In this document: positions 7,888 to 16,171 of the stretch, in pieces | Layout: each line of letters opens with the position of its first letter | Numbering within the stretch: the first letter of the stretch is position 1 | Source: Eutrophocola sp049446715 | Lineage (GTDB): Bacteria; Pseudomonadota; Gammaproteobacteria; Pseudomonadales; Pseudohongiellaceae | NCBI GenBank assembly: GCA_049446715.1 | Contig: JBMTQX010000050.1 | Coordinates: forward strand, 1 to 21,796 | DNA length: 21,796 bases | Direction: 5' to 3' | Program-made: the position numbers and the translations under genes | The notes under the pieces: generated by a model | What the model was told of the DNA's origin: nothing | Seen by the model: the letters and a program-made list of their open reading frames with translations, nothing else | The model's database searches: none

Positions 7888-9180
7888 TTGGCTAAAATCC
7901 AGGCAATTCGCGGCATGAATGATGTGCTGCCGGACCAGACTCCCGCATGGCACTACCTTGAGAACACCATGCGCGACCTGCTGGCCGCCTACGCATACCG
8001 GGAAATCCGCTTCCCGATCGTGGAACAGACCCAGTTGTTCAAGCGCTCGATCGGTGAGGTCACCGATATCGTGGAAAAGGAAATGTATACCTTCGAGGAT
8101 CGCAATGGCGACAGCCTGAGCCTGCGACCGGAAGGGACCGCTTGTTGTGTGCGATCCGCGGAACAGCATGGCCTGTTGTACAACCAGACGCAGAAGCTCT
8201 GGTACATGGGCCCCATGTACCGCCATGAGCGTCCCCAAAAAGGCCGCTATCGCCAGTTTTACCAGATGGGCGTGGAGGCTTTTGGGATGCCCGGCGTGGA
8301 TATCGAGGCGGAAATCCTGCTGCTGTGCCATGACCTCTGGCAGCGTCTCGGCATTGCTGATGTCATCACCCTGGAGCTGAACAACCTGGGCACCAGCGAA
8401 GACCGCGCGCGCTATGGGGAGGCATTGCGTGAGTACCTGAAACAGCATGAAGGTGCTCTCGACGAGGACAGTCACCGGCGTCTGGACAAGAATGTATTAC
8501 GCATACTGGATAGCAAGGTCCCGTCAACCCAGGCCTTGCTGGCTGAGGCACCACGCATGCCGGATTTTATCTCCCAGGCCTCGGCTCAGGGCTTCAGCCA
8601 GTTGCTTGAGATGCTGACCCGTGCCGGCATCCACTATCAGGTCAATGAACGTCTCGTCCGTGGCCTGGACTATTACAATGGCCTGGTATTCGAGTGGACC
8701 ACGGATAAACTGGGTTCCCAGTCAGCCGTGTGCTCCGGTGGGCGCTATGATGGCCTGTCAAAACAGCTGGGCGGCACCGATACCCCGGGCGTGGGCTTTG
8801 CGCTTGGCATGGAGCGCATGATTCTGCTGCTGGAAGAACTGGCCCGCCTGCCGGCGGACATTGACAGGTCGGTCGACATTTATGTCGCGGTCATCGGGGA
8901 AGGCGTGCAGGAGCAGGCCATGCTGCTGGCGGCCGATTTGCGCCGTGAACTGCCGGGTATACGGGTTTTGACCCACTGCGGTGGCGGTAAATATAATAGC
9001 CAGCTCAAGAAAGCCTATGCCAGCGGTGCCCGGTGGGCCGTGATATTGGAAGGCAGCGAGGAGCTGGCAGAAATCAAGCTCAAGACCCTGGATGAAGACG
9101 GTGACGTGGCTACTCTGTCGCCCGCGGGCTTGTGTGAACATTTAAAAACCTGTTTGTCATCAAACAGGGTTGACCCATAA
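7888..9180 (+). CDS. hisS: Histidyl-tRNA synthetase
   Basis: This is a class II aminoacyl-tRNA synthetase that charges tRNA-His; it is a cytoplasmic homodimer. The product is 430 aa. Motif 2 is YRHERPQKGRYRQF (111-124), the histidine-specific HisA motif is LVRGLDYYNG (256-265), and the motif 3 region is FALGMER (304-310). The C-terminal anticodon-binding domain starts near 330. The start codon is TTG, giving MAKIQAIRGMND, which aligns with the family N-terminus; AAAGG lies 12-16 bases upstream. The 100-base gap after ispG contains a TTGACA at 7842-7847 but no matching -10, so a separate promoter is not established. Confidence 0.96.
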   Translation: MAKIQAIRGMNDVLPDQTPAWHYLENTMRDLLAAYAYREIRFPIVEQTQLFKRSIGEVTDIVEKEMYTFEDRNGDSLSLRPEGTACCVRSAEQHGLLYNQTQKLWYMGPMYRHERPQKGRYRQFYQMGVEAFGMPGVDIEAEILLLCHDLWQRLGIADVITLELNNLGTSEDRARYGEALREYLKQHEGALDEDSHRRLDKNVLRILDSKVPSTQALLAEAPRMPDFISQASAQGFSQLLEMLTRAGIHYQVNERLVRGLDYYNGLVFEWTTDKLGSQSAVCSGGRYDGLSKQLGGTDTPGVGFALGMERMILLLEELARLPADIDRSVDIYVAVIGEGVQEQAMLLAADLRRELPGIRVLTHCGGGKYNSQLKKAYASGARWAVILEGSEELAEIKLKTLDEDGDVATLSPAGLCEHLKTCLSSNRVDP

Positions 9181-9242
9181 CATTCAGCAGGCCGCCAGGT
9201 ACTGCTGTTTTATTAACTGACTTTACAGATTGGAGAAATCTT

Positions 9243-9908
9243 TTGGCTAGTTACGGAAGTGATGAAGAACAATTAGAAGCCCTGAAAAACTGGTGGAATG
9301 AAAACGGTACCTCTCTGCTTATGGGTATTGCGCTCGTGCTCGTGGTGTTTTTTGGTAACCGCTGGTGGCAGGGCAATGTGAATGCCGAAAAAGAGGATGC
9401 CTCGGAAATCTATGCCACCATGATGGAAACCATGGCCGTCAACCTGGACAACGCGGTCAGCGACGAGGACCTGGCGTCAATGCGTGAAACTTACAGCCAG
9501 CTGCTGGGCGAGTTTCCCGACAGTATTTACGTGCGCTACGCCGCCCTGATGCTGGCCAGCGCCTATGTTGGCCGGGAAGAATATGACGCAGCGGCAGAAC
9601 AACTGGGCTGGGTTCTGGATAACCAGGAGCTTGGCTTCATGCAGGAAGCCGAGCCTGAATTGTTCCTCAGCACACGCCTGAAACTGGCCCGCGTCAAGCT
9701 CGCCCAGGAGGAGCCGCAGGCAGCACTGGACCTGGTGTCTGCGGTTGAACCCGGTGGCCTGGCGGCCAGTTATGCGGAAGTGCAGGGGGATGCCTATGTC
9801 CAGCTTGGCCAGATTGAACTGGCCAGGTCAGCCTACGAACGTGCCCTGGCATTGCTGCCGGAGAACGCTGCCTTTATTGACCTGAAACTGAGCAGCCTTA
9901 GCAGCTGA
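9243..9908 (+). CDS. yfgM: Ancillary SecYEG translocon subunit YfgM (TPR-like)
   Basis: YfgM is a single-pass inner-membrane protein with a periplasmic TPR domain. In Escherichia coli it associates with the SecYEG/PpiD chaperone complex and affects stress signalling. The 221 aa product has a short cytoplasmic N-terminus (SDEEQLEALKNWWNENG), one membrane helix at about 24-39 (SLLMGIALVLVVFFGNRWW region) and a helical repeat domain to the end. The start is TTG, chosen because a GGAGA ribosome-binding site at 9232-9236 is ideally spaced and the N-terminus matches the family. The hisS-yfgM-bamB-der order is conserved in gammaproteobacteria. It sits 62 bases after hisS and just before bamB. Confidence 0.92.
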   Translation: MASYGSDEEQLEALKNWWNENGTSLLMGIALVLVVFFGNRWWQGNVNAEKEDASEIYATMMETMAVNLDNAVSDEDLASMRETYSQLLGEFPDSIYVRYAALMLASAYVGREEYDAAAEQLGWVLDNQELGFMQEAEPELFLSTRLKLARVKLAQEEPQAALDLVSAVEPGGLAASYAEVQGDAYVQLGQIELARSAYERALALLPENAAFIDLKLSSLSS

Positions 9909-9921
9909 ACGAGTGCCCATC

Positions 9922-11091
9922 ATGACTGTTCCACTGCGCCTGGCCTATCTTTTGACTGCAATCCTGTTATTGGCAGGGTGCGGCTGGAATCCGTTCAGTT
10001 TCCTGTCTGGTAACGATGACGTGGAAGCGCCTGCCGAACTGGTGGATTTCGATGAGGAAGTCGGTCTGCGCCGGCAGTGGAATATCAGCATCGGCAACGG
10101 GCAGGGCGACAAGTACAACCGTCTCAAGCCTGCCATTTCCAATGAGGTGGTGATCGCTGCCAGCAATAACGGCAACGTGGTGGCCGTCAACCGTGAGAAC
10201 GGCAACCGGCTCTGGCGTACGCGCCTGGATTATGAAATCACCGGAGGGGTCGGTATCGGCGGCGGCCGAGTCTTTGTCGGTACAGAAAACTCCAGCGTCA
10301 TTGCTCTGGACGAGGACACTGGTGAGGTGCTCTGGGAAACTCAGGTGACCAGCGAGGTCCTGTCGGCCCCGGCAGCAAACAATCGCTACGTGGTTGTCGA
10401 AGCCATTGACGGCAAGCTGACTGGACATGATGCTGCCACCGGTGAGCAGCTCTGGATTTATGAAAATACCGTACCGGCGCTGACCCTGCGTGGTACCAGT
10501 TCGCCGCTTATCATTGAAAATTTCATCCTGGCCGCCTTTAGCAATGGCACCGTGGTGTCACTGGCCCTGGATAATGGCACCCTCCGTTGGGAAGAGCGTG
10601 TGGCGGTACCCACCGGTACCTCCGAAATCGACCGCATGGTCGATATTGATGGCGATCTGTTTGTCACTGACAACGGCCTGCTGCTGGTGCCGAGCTACCA
10701 GGGTTATCTGGCTGCCATAGACGTTGTTACCGGGCAAACGCGATGGCGCATCCAGGAATCCAGTGCCAATGGCGCCAGCTCCGGTTTTGGCAATATTTAC
10801 ATCGCTGATGAGCGTGGTCATGTCAAAGCCTATCGTGTCGGCGAGGATGACCTGGTCTGGAACAACGAGCAGCTCGACCTGCGTGATCTGACCGCGCCAA
10901 GCAGCTTTAACAACTATGTTGCCGTCGGCGATTTCGAGGGCTACCTGCACCTGTTGTCACAGGTGGATGGCCGTTTTGTCGGTCGTACCCGTGTGGACAG
11001 CGATGGCATTCGTGCGCCGATACAGTCCCGGGGCAACACGCTCTACGTTTTTGGCAACGGTGGCAACCTGTCAGCGTATACCGTGCAGTAA
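9922..11091 (+). CDS. bamB: Outer membrane protein assembly factor BamB
   Basis: BamB is an outer-membrane lipoprotein of the BAM complex that helps insert beta-barrel proteins; it forms an eight-bladed propeller. I prefer the ATG at 9922, giving MTVPLRLAYLLTAILLLAGC with lipobox LAGC and lipid-modified C20; a GTG at 9913 is an alternative that adds three residues but has no ribosome-binding site. The mature region consists of PQQ-like repeats, visible as recurring blade motifs such as VVAVNRENGNRLWRTRL, VIALDEDTGEVLWE and VVSLALDNGTLRWEERV. Length is 389 aa, near the usual 380-395. It follows yfgM by 13 bases and precedes der by 78. Confidence 0.95.
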   Translation: MTVPLRLAYLLTAILLLAGCGWNPFSFLSGNDDVEAPAELVDFDEEVGLRRQWNISIGNGQGDKYNRLKPAISNEVVIAASNNGNVVAVNRENGNRLWRTRLDYEITGGVGIGGGRVFVGTENSSVIALDEDTGEVLWETQVTSEVLSAPAANNRYVVVEAIDGKLTGHDAATGEQLWIYENTVPALTLRGTSSPLIIENFILAAFSNGTVVSLALDNGTLRWEERVAVPTGTSEIDRMVDIDGDLFVTDNGLLLVPSYQGYLAAIDVVTGQTRWRIQESSANGASSGFGNIYIADERGHVKAYRVGEDDLVWNNEQLDLRDLTAPSSFNNYVAVGDFEGYLHLLSQVDGRFVGRTRVDSDGIRAPIQSRGNTLYVFGNGGNLSAYTVQ

Positions 11092-11169
11092 CGGCGCCAA
11101 ACCGGCATCGGCGCCTGCAGACATTACCCGTTACAATACCCCTCCCATCCATTAACCGAGTCTACAACC

Positions 11170-12591
11170 ATGACCCCCGTCATCGCCCTGGTGGGCAGGC
11201 CCAATGTCGGCAAATCGACACTGTTTAACCGGCTGACCCGGTCCCGGGATGCGCTGGTGGCGGACTTCGCCGGCCTGACGCGTGATCGTCAGTATGGTGA
11301 GGGTGATCTTGGTGAGCGACCCTTCATCGTCATCGATACCGGCGGTATTACCGGCCTGGAAGAGGGCATCGACCTGCGCATGAGTGAACAATCCCTGCAG
11401 GCCATTGAAGAGGCTGATGTGACGTTGTTGCTGGTGGATGCCCGTGACGGCCTGATGCCAGGGGACCAGTTGCTGGTGGATTATCTCCGCAAGCAGGCAA
11501 AGCCATACTCCCTGGTGGTCAACAAGACCGACGGGCTGGACCCGGACGTGGCCATGGCGGACTTCCACCAGTTGGGGTGTGAGGCCAGTTATGCTATTGC
11601 TGCCAGCCATGGGCGTGGTGTCAACAAGATGCTGGCCGAGATACTGGCGCCTTTCCCGACTGAGGCCGAAGTCGAAGCCGGAGACGATGACAGCAGCGGT
11701 ATCAAGATCGCGGTGGTTGGCCGTCCCAATGTCGGCAAGTCCACGCTCGTTAATCGCATGCTGGGCGAAGAGCGTGTGGTGGTATATGACCATCCCGGCA
11801 CTACCCGGGACAGCGTCTACATTCCCTTTGAGCGTCGCGGCAGGCACTACACGCTGATTGATACTGCCGGTATTCGTAAGAAGGGTAAAACCAGCGAGGC
11901 TATCGAGAAATTTTCTGTCGTCAAATCCCTGCAGGCGATCAAGGATGCCAATGTCGTTGTGCTCCTAATCGATGCCCGCGAGGGTATCGTGGAGCAGGAC
12001 CTGCATTTGCTCGGGTATGTCCTGGACGCCGGCCGGGCCCTGGTCATTGGCATCAACAAGTGGGATGGCATGGACGAATACGCCCGGGATGAGGTGAAGA
12101 GAGCCATTCAACGCCGGCTGGTATTTGTCGACTTCGCCAAAATCCACTTTATCTCAGCCAAACACGGCACCGGTGTGGGTGATCTGTATGGCTCTGTCGA
12201 AAAAGCCTATAGCGCAGCCAGTCGCAAGCTCAGTACCAACAAGTTGACGCAGCTGTTAGAACGCATTACTGCGCAACATGCCCCGCCGGTGATCAACAAT
12301 CGCCGCATCAAGCTGCGTTATGCCCATCCCGGTGGCAGCAATCCGCCGCTGATCATCATCCATGGCAAGCAGACAGACAAGGTGCCTGTGCATTATTTAC
12401 GCTACCTGGAGAAGAATTTTCGCAAGTACCTCGACCTGCAAGGCACGCCTGTGCGTATCGAACTGGTCAGTGATGACAATCCGTTCGTGAAAGGCGAAGA
12501 AGATAAGTCTGACCGCCAGATTGCCCGCAAGCGTCGCCTGCAGAAAAGCCGCGAATTTGCCGGTAAGGGCAAAAGTCCGCGCGGCAGGTAA
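11170..12591 (+). CDS. der: Ribosome-assembly GTPase Der (EngA)
   Basis: Der is an essential GTPase with two tandem G domains that acts in 50S ribosomal subunit maturation. The first G domain shows GRPNVGKS (9-16), DTGG (56-59) and NKTD (118-121). The second shows GRPNVGKS (184-191), DTAG (231-234) and NKWD (296-299). An acidic linker (about 163-176) joins them. The C-terminal KH-like domain (about 355-437) is followed by a basic tail (IARKRRLQKSREFAGKGK) typical of gammaproteobacterial Der, likely contacting rRNA. It is 473 aa. The 78-base gap after bamB carries TACAAT at 11132-11137, a possible -10 box without a recognisable -35. Confidence 0.97.
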   Translation: MTPVIALVGRPNVGKSTLFNRLTRSRDALVADFAGLTRDRQYGEGDLGERPFIVIDTGGITGLEEGIDLRMSEQSLQAIEEADVTLLLVDARDGLMPGDQLLVDYLRKQAKPYSLVVNKTDGLDPDVAMADFHQLGCEASYAIAASHGRGVNKMLAEILAPFPTEAEVEAGDDDSSGIKIAVVGRPNVGKSTLVNRMLGEERVVVYDHPGTTRDSVYIPFERRGRHYTLIDTAGIRKKGKTSEAIEKFSVVKSLQAIKDANVVVLLIDAREGIVEQDLHLLGYVLDAGRALVIGINKWDGMDEYARDEVKRAIQRRLVFVDFAKIHFISAKHGTGVGDLYGSVEKAYSAASRKLSTNKLTQLLERITAQHAPPVINNRRIKLRYAHPGGSNPPLIIIHGKQTDKVPVHYLRYLEKNFRKYLDLQGTPVRIELVSDDNPFVKGEEDKSDRQIARKRRLQKSREFAGKGKSPRGR

Positions 12592-12606
12592 ATCACACGC
12601 CAATCC

Positions 12607-13338
12607 ATGTCACGTATCCTGATTCTCAAAACCGGTGAGACATTACCCGCCCTGTCAGCCACGCTGGGAGATTTTGAAGACTGGATTGTGACCGTTGCGG
12701 ACAGGCCAGCAGAGGATTTCCGGACCGTATCTGTGCATCTTGGTGAAAGTCTGCCAGCGCACGCGGATGTGACCGGCATCATCGTCACCGGATCCCCAGC
12801 CATGGTGACGGACACCGATGCCTGGATCCGTGACAGTGAAGCTTTTTTGCGCCTGGCGGTTGAGCGTAATGTCCCGGTGCTGGGCGTTTGTTTCGGGCAT
12901 CAGATGCTGGCACAGGCGCTGGGTGGCCATGTCGACTACCATCCCCGCGGCAGGGAAATCGGCACAACCGAGCTGACCCTGCACGCAAGCGCTGCTGATG
13001 ATGCGCTGTTCAATGTATTGCCAGGCAGCTTTCCGGTGCATGCCACCCACATGCAATCGGTCATGAGGGTGCCTAAGCATGCAGTCATACTAGCCGGAAA
13101 TGCCTTCGATCCCCATCACGGCGTGCGTTTTGCTGACCGGGCATGGGGGGTGCAGTTCCATCCCGAATTCGATGCCACCATCATGGCTGGCTATTTGACG
13201 GAACGCGCGGAGCAGGTAAATGCTGAAGGGCTCGATGCGCAGGCGTTACTGGCGCAGGTGAAGGAAACGCCGGAAGCCGCCGCCTTATTGCGCCGCTTTG
13301 CGTCATTGTGCAATCAAGAGAGTCACTGGCCGGTGTAG
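12607..13338 (+). CDS. Class I glutamine amidotransferase-like protein
   Basis: This 243 aa product is a stand-alone class I glutamine amidotransferase domain, related to the GMP synthase amidotransferase family (COG0518-like). The nucleophile elbow is VLGVCFGHQML with C95. The other triad residues are H185 and E187 in GVQFHPEFD, and the oxyanion strand is IIVTGSPAMV (58-67). All three catalytic residues are present, so it should be an active hydrolase. The substrate is unknown: relatives are annotated as GMP synthase-like, or act on gamma-glutamyl compounds. It starts 15 bases after der, with no strong ribosome-binding site, and its 3' end overlaps the converging ppk1 by 16 bases. It is distinct from the full guaA at the right of the window. 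Confidence 0.88.
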   Translation: MSRILILKTGETLPALSATLGDFEDWIVTVADRPAEDFRTVSVHLGESLPAHADVTGIIVTGSPAMVTDTDAWIRDSEAFLRLAVERNVPVLGVCFGHQMLAQALGGHVDYHPRGREIGTTELTLHASAADDALFNVLPGSFPVHATHMQSVMRVPKHAVILAGNAFDPHHGVRFADRAWGVQFHPEFDATIMAGYLTERAEQVNAEGLDAQALLAQVKETPEAAALLRRFASLCNQESHWPV

Positions 13339-15404
13339 GTTTCCAGCAGGGTCTGCTGAGCGCTGCGCGGGTTGGCGTTACCCGGCGAACTTTGCTTGTA
13401 ACGGCCATCAGACTGCAGCTGCCAGGACTGGGTGTTGTCTGACAGGTACACTTGCAAACCCTCCTTGAGCAATTTTTTCTTCATGCGCTTTTCCTCGATC
13501 GGAAAGCAGGTTTCCACGCGCCGGAAGAAGTTGCGATCCATCCAGTCACCACTGGACAGGAATATTTCGTAGTCGCCGTCATTGTGGAAATAGAAAATGC
13601 GGCTGTGTTCGAGAAAGCGGCCGACAATCGAGCGCACACTGATATTTTCCGAAACACCCTTGAAGCCCGGACGCAAACAGCAGATGCCGCGTACGATGAG
13701 GTCGATTTTCACCCCGGACTGGGAGGCGGAATACAGCGCCTGGATGATGCTGGGTTCCACCAGGGAGTTCATCTTGGCAATAATGCGGGCCGGTTTGCCT
13801 TTCTGGGCGTTTTCCTGTTCCCGCAGGATCAGGTCGAGCATGCCTTTGTGGAAGGTAAATGGCGCCTGCAGGATTTTCTTGCGCTTGCCGGGTTTGCCCA
13901 GCGCGGTGAGCTGCTGGAAGACCTTGGCCACATCGTCTGTGATCGCCATGTCACTGGTCAGAAAGGAGTAGTCGGTATACTGCCTTGCCGTGCCGGCATG
14001 GTAGTTGCCGGTACCCAGATGAACGTAGCGTTTCAAATAGCGGCCTTCCCGGCGAATGACCAGGCTCATCTTGGCATGCGTCTTGTGACCAACCACCCCA
14101 TAGGAAACATGTGCCCCTGCCGACTGCAACTCGTTGGCCAGCTCTATATTTTCCTCTTCATCGAAACGCGCACGCAGTTCAATTACAACCGTGACCTCCT
14201 TGCCCTCGTTGGCTGCCTTGATCAGGGCATCCACGATGCTGGAGTCGTCTTCGGTCCGATACAGCGTTTGCTTGATGGCGAGTACATCGGGGTCCACGGC
14301 TGCCTGTCGAACGAAATCAACGACCGTGTTAAATGACTGGTAAGGGTGGTGTAGTAAGAGATCGCCTTTCTTGATGGCATCGAAAATATCGGGTGTCTTG
14401 AGCATGCGGGGATGCACACTGGGTGTGAATGTCGGATAACGCAGTTCGGGACGTTTGACGATGCTGGAGATGGCCATCAGGCGATTCAGGTTCACCGGTC
14501 CGTTGACCTGGTAAACATCGTTGCGTTGCAGGTTGAACTGGTGGGTCAGGTAATCGATCATTTCCTGTGGGCAGTTATCCGGTACTTCCAGGCGTACTGC
14601 CTCGGCAAACCGGCGTGATGGCAGCTTGCCTTCCAGGGCGCGCATCAGGTCACCCACTTCTTCCTCACTGACCAGCAGATCCGAGTTACGCGTGATACGA
14701 AACTGGTAACAGCCGGTGACGGTCATGCCGGGAAACAGGTCGTTGGCATGGGCATGAATGATGGACGACAGGAAGACGAAATCGTAGTCGTGGGAAGAGC
14801 AGGAAGCCGGCAATTGGACCAGGCGGGGCAGTGCACGTGGCGCCTGCACGATGGCAATGCCGGAGTTGCGCCCGAAGGCGTCCTTGCCTTCCAGTGAAAT
14901 GATGAAATTCAGGCTCTTGTTTAGTACTTGCGGAAACGGGTGGGCAGGGTCCAGGCCAACCGGACTCAGGATCGGCAACAGTTCCCGGTTGAAATAGCTC
15001 TTGATCCATTCCTGCTGTTTCTGGGTCCAGCTCTTGCGGTCGATACAGTGGATACCGGCCTTTTTCAGATCGGGCAGGACTTCCTCGTTGAGGACACGAT
15101 ACTGTTCATCGACGACTTCATGGGCCACATCACTGATGCGCTGGATCTGCTCGGAGGGTGATAACGCATCGGGGCCGCTCTGAATGGAGCCAAAAGCCAC
15201 CTGTTGTTTCAGGCCGGCGACACGGATCTCGAAAAATTCATCCATGTTCGAACTCGCGATACAGAGAAAGAACAGGCGCTCCAGTAGCGGCGTGGACTTG
15301 TCCCTGGCCAGTGCGAGCACGCGGCGATTGAATTCCAGCAGGCTGAGTTCCCGGTTGATGTAATACTCCGGGCTGGAGAGATTGATATCCTTGCTGGCAG
15401 TCAT
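13323..15404 (-). CDS. ppk1: Polyphosphate kinase 1
   Basis: PPK1 reversibly polymerises the terminal phosphate of ATP into inorganic polyphosphate; it is peripheral to the membrane and acts in stress, motility and phosphate storage. It is 693 aa, near the ~690 of the family. The N-terminal domain begins at YYINRELSLLEFNRRVL. The two phospholipase-D-like catalytic domains carry H443 (GHKTHAKMSL, the likely phosphohistidine) and H600 (FLEHSRIFYF), with HLGTGNYHAGTARQYTD between them. The last ~40 residues are a poorly conserved Gln/Ser-rich tail. It lies 26 bases downstream of the methyltransferase gene on the same strand and is probably cotranscribed with it. No ppx is adjacent. The stop lies inside the converging amidotransferase gene. 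Confidence 0.96.
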   Translation of the reverse strand: MTASKDINLSSPEYYINRELSLLEFNRRVLALARDKSTPLLERLFFLCIASSNMDEFFEIRVAGLKQQVAFGSIQSGPDALSPSEQIQRISDVAHEVVDEQYRVLNEEVLPDLKKAGIHCIDRKSWTQKQQEWIKSYFNRELLPILSPVGLDPAHPFPQVLNKSLNFIISLEGKDAFGRNSGIAIVQAPRALPRLVQLPASCSSHDYDFVFLSSIIHAHANDLFPGMTVTGCYQFRITRNSDLLVSEEEVGDLMRALEGKLPSRRFAEAVRLEVPDNCPQEMIDYLTHQFNLQRNDVYQVNGPVNLNRLMAISSIVKRPELRYPTFTPSVHPRMLKTPDIFDAIKKGDLLLHHPYQSFNTVVDFVRQAAVDPDVLAIKQTLYRTEDDSSIVDALIKAANEGKEVTVVIELRARFDEEENIELANELQSAGAHVSYGVVGHKTHAKMSLVIRREGRYLKRYVHLGTGNYHAGTARQYTDYSFLTSDMAITDDVAKVFQQLTALGKPGKRKKILQAPFTFHKGMLDLILREQENAQKGKPARIIAKMNSLVEPSIIQALYSASQSGVKIDLIVRGICCLRPGFKGVSENISVRSIVGRFLEHSRIFYFHNDGDYEIFLSSGDWMDRNFFRRVETCFPIEEKRMKKKLLKEGLQVYLSDNTQSWQLQSDGRYKQSSPGNANPRSAQQTLLETYTGQ

Positions 15405-15430
15405 TTTCGGTATTCCGGTGCCGTTGTTGC

Positions 15431-16048
15431 TTACTGCCTGATGATCAGCAGGTAGCCATCCTCTTCAATGGGGTCTTCCAGTTCCACCTCGATGAGTTCG
15501 GCGTCGTACAACTTCTTGCATTGCTTGGCCAGTTTCAGGAAAGGTGAGCGACCTGGATCGGCAATGATGATGGTGTCAACACCGTTCTTGAGGGCTTTCT
15601 TGATGAGTTTCAGGAGCGGGTCGATCAGTTCGTTCCAGAAACAGATGTCGCCGCCCAGGATCATGTCCTGTTCTGCCAGCAGACTGGCCTTGAGATTCTC
15701 GTAGCGGCTGACCTTGTTGGTCACTTTCGCCTTGTTGAGCTTGGCGTGCATGTCCAGATACGGAAAGACGTTCTTGTCGGCATCAACCGCGGTGACATTG
15801 GCCTTGAACTCCTTGTTGCAATGGATCGCCAAGATGCCCCAGCCGCAGCCGATTTCCATGATATTGGCTTTTTTCTTCGGCGGGTTTTCCAGCAGGTAAT
15901 CGTGGATCAGGTAGCTGGAAAACCAGACCTTGTCGCCATGTATTTCCGGCGTGCTGGTGTCCTTCAGCAGTTTCTTGATGGCCTGGTGTTTTTTCTTGTA
16001 GATCTTGAGTCCGCGGACTTCCTTGATATGTTTTTCTGCTGTGCTCAT
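15431..16048 (-). CDS. Class I SAM-dependent methyltransferase, substrate unknown
   Basis: This 205 aa cytoplasmic protein has a Rossmann-type methyltransferase core. Motif I is MEIGCGWGILA (64-74), an acidic residue ending strand 2 is D89 or D91 (VTAVDADKN), and a motif-IV-like GGDICFW is at 132-138. The preceding WFSSYLIHDYLLENPP resembles the segment before motif I in the seven-beta-strand protein-lysine methyltransferases (METTL/ETF-beta-KMT type), so a protein substrate is possible; this is inference. The product is unusually rich in lysine. The start ATG has no obvious ribosome-binding site. It sits immediately upstream of ppk1 (26 bases) and 123 bases from the end of xseA, so it and ppk1 may be a unit. 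Confidence 0.82.
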   Translation of the reverse strand: MSTAEKHIKEVRGLKIYKKKHQAIKKLLKDTSTPEIHGDKVWFSSYLIHDYLLENPPKKKANIMEIGCGWGILAIHCNKEFKANVTAVDADKNVFPYLDMHAKLNKAKVTNKVSRYENLKASLLAEQDMILGGDICFWNELIDPLLKLIKKALKNGVDTIIIADPGRSPFLKLAKQCKKLYDAELIEVELEDPIEEDGYLLIIRQ

Positions 16049-16171
16049 AAGTCAACTGCCATGGTATAGAGTAAGTGTACAAAAACTGTATTAGGAATCT
16101 GTTAAGAGGAGGGCTGGCCGGACCGGGTAACCGGTTCTCAGGAAGGCTGCAGTCCGCCGGTGAATTCCTGC

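Noticed and set aside
13452..14336. 294-codon plus-strand open frame opposite ppk1
   Set aside because: Antisense to the conserved catalytic part of PPK1, with no recognised domain.
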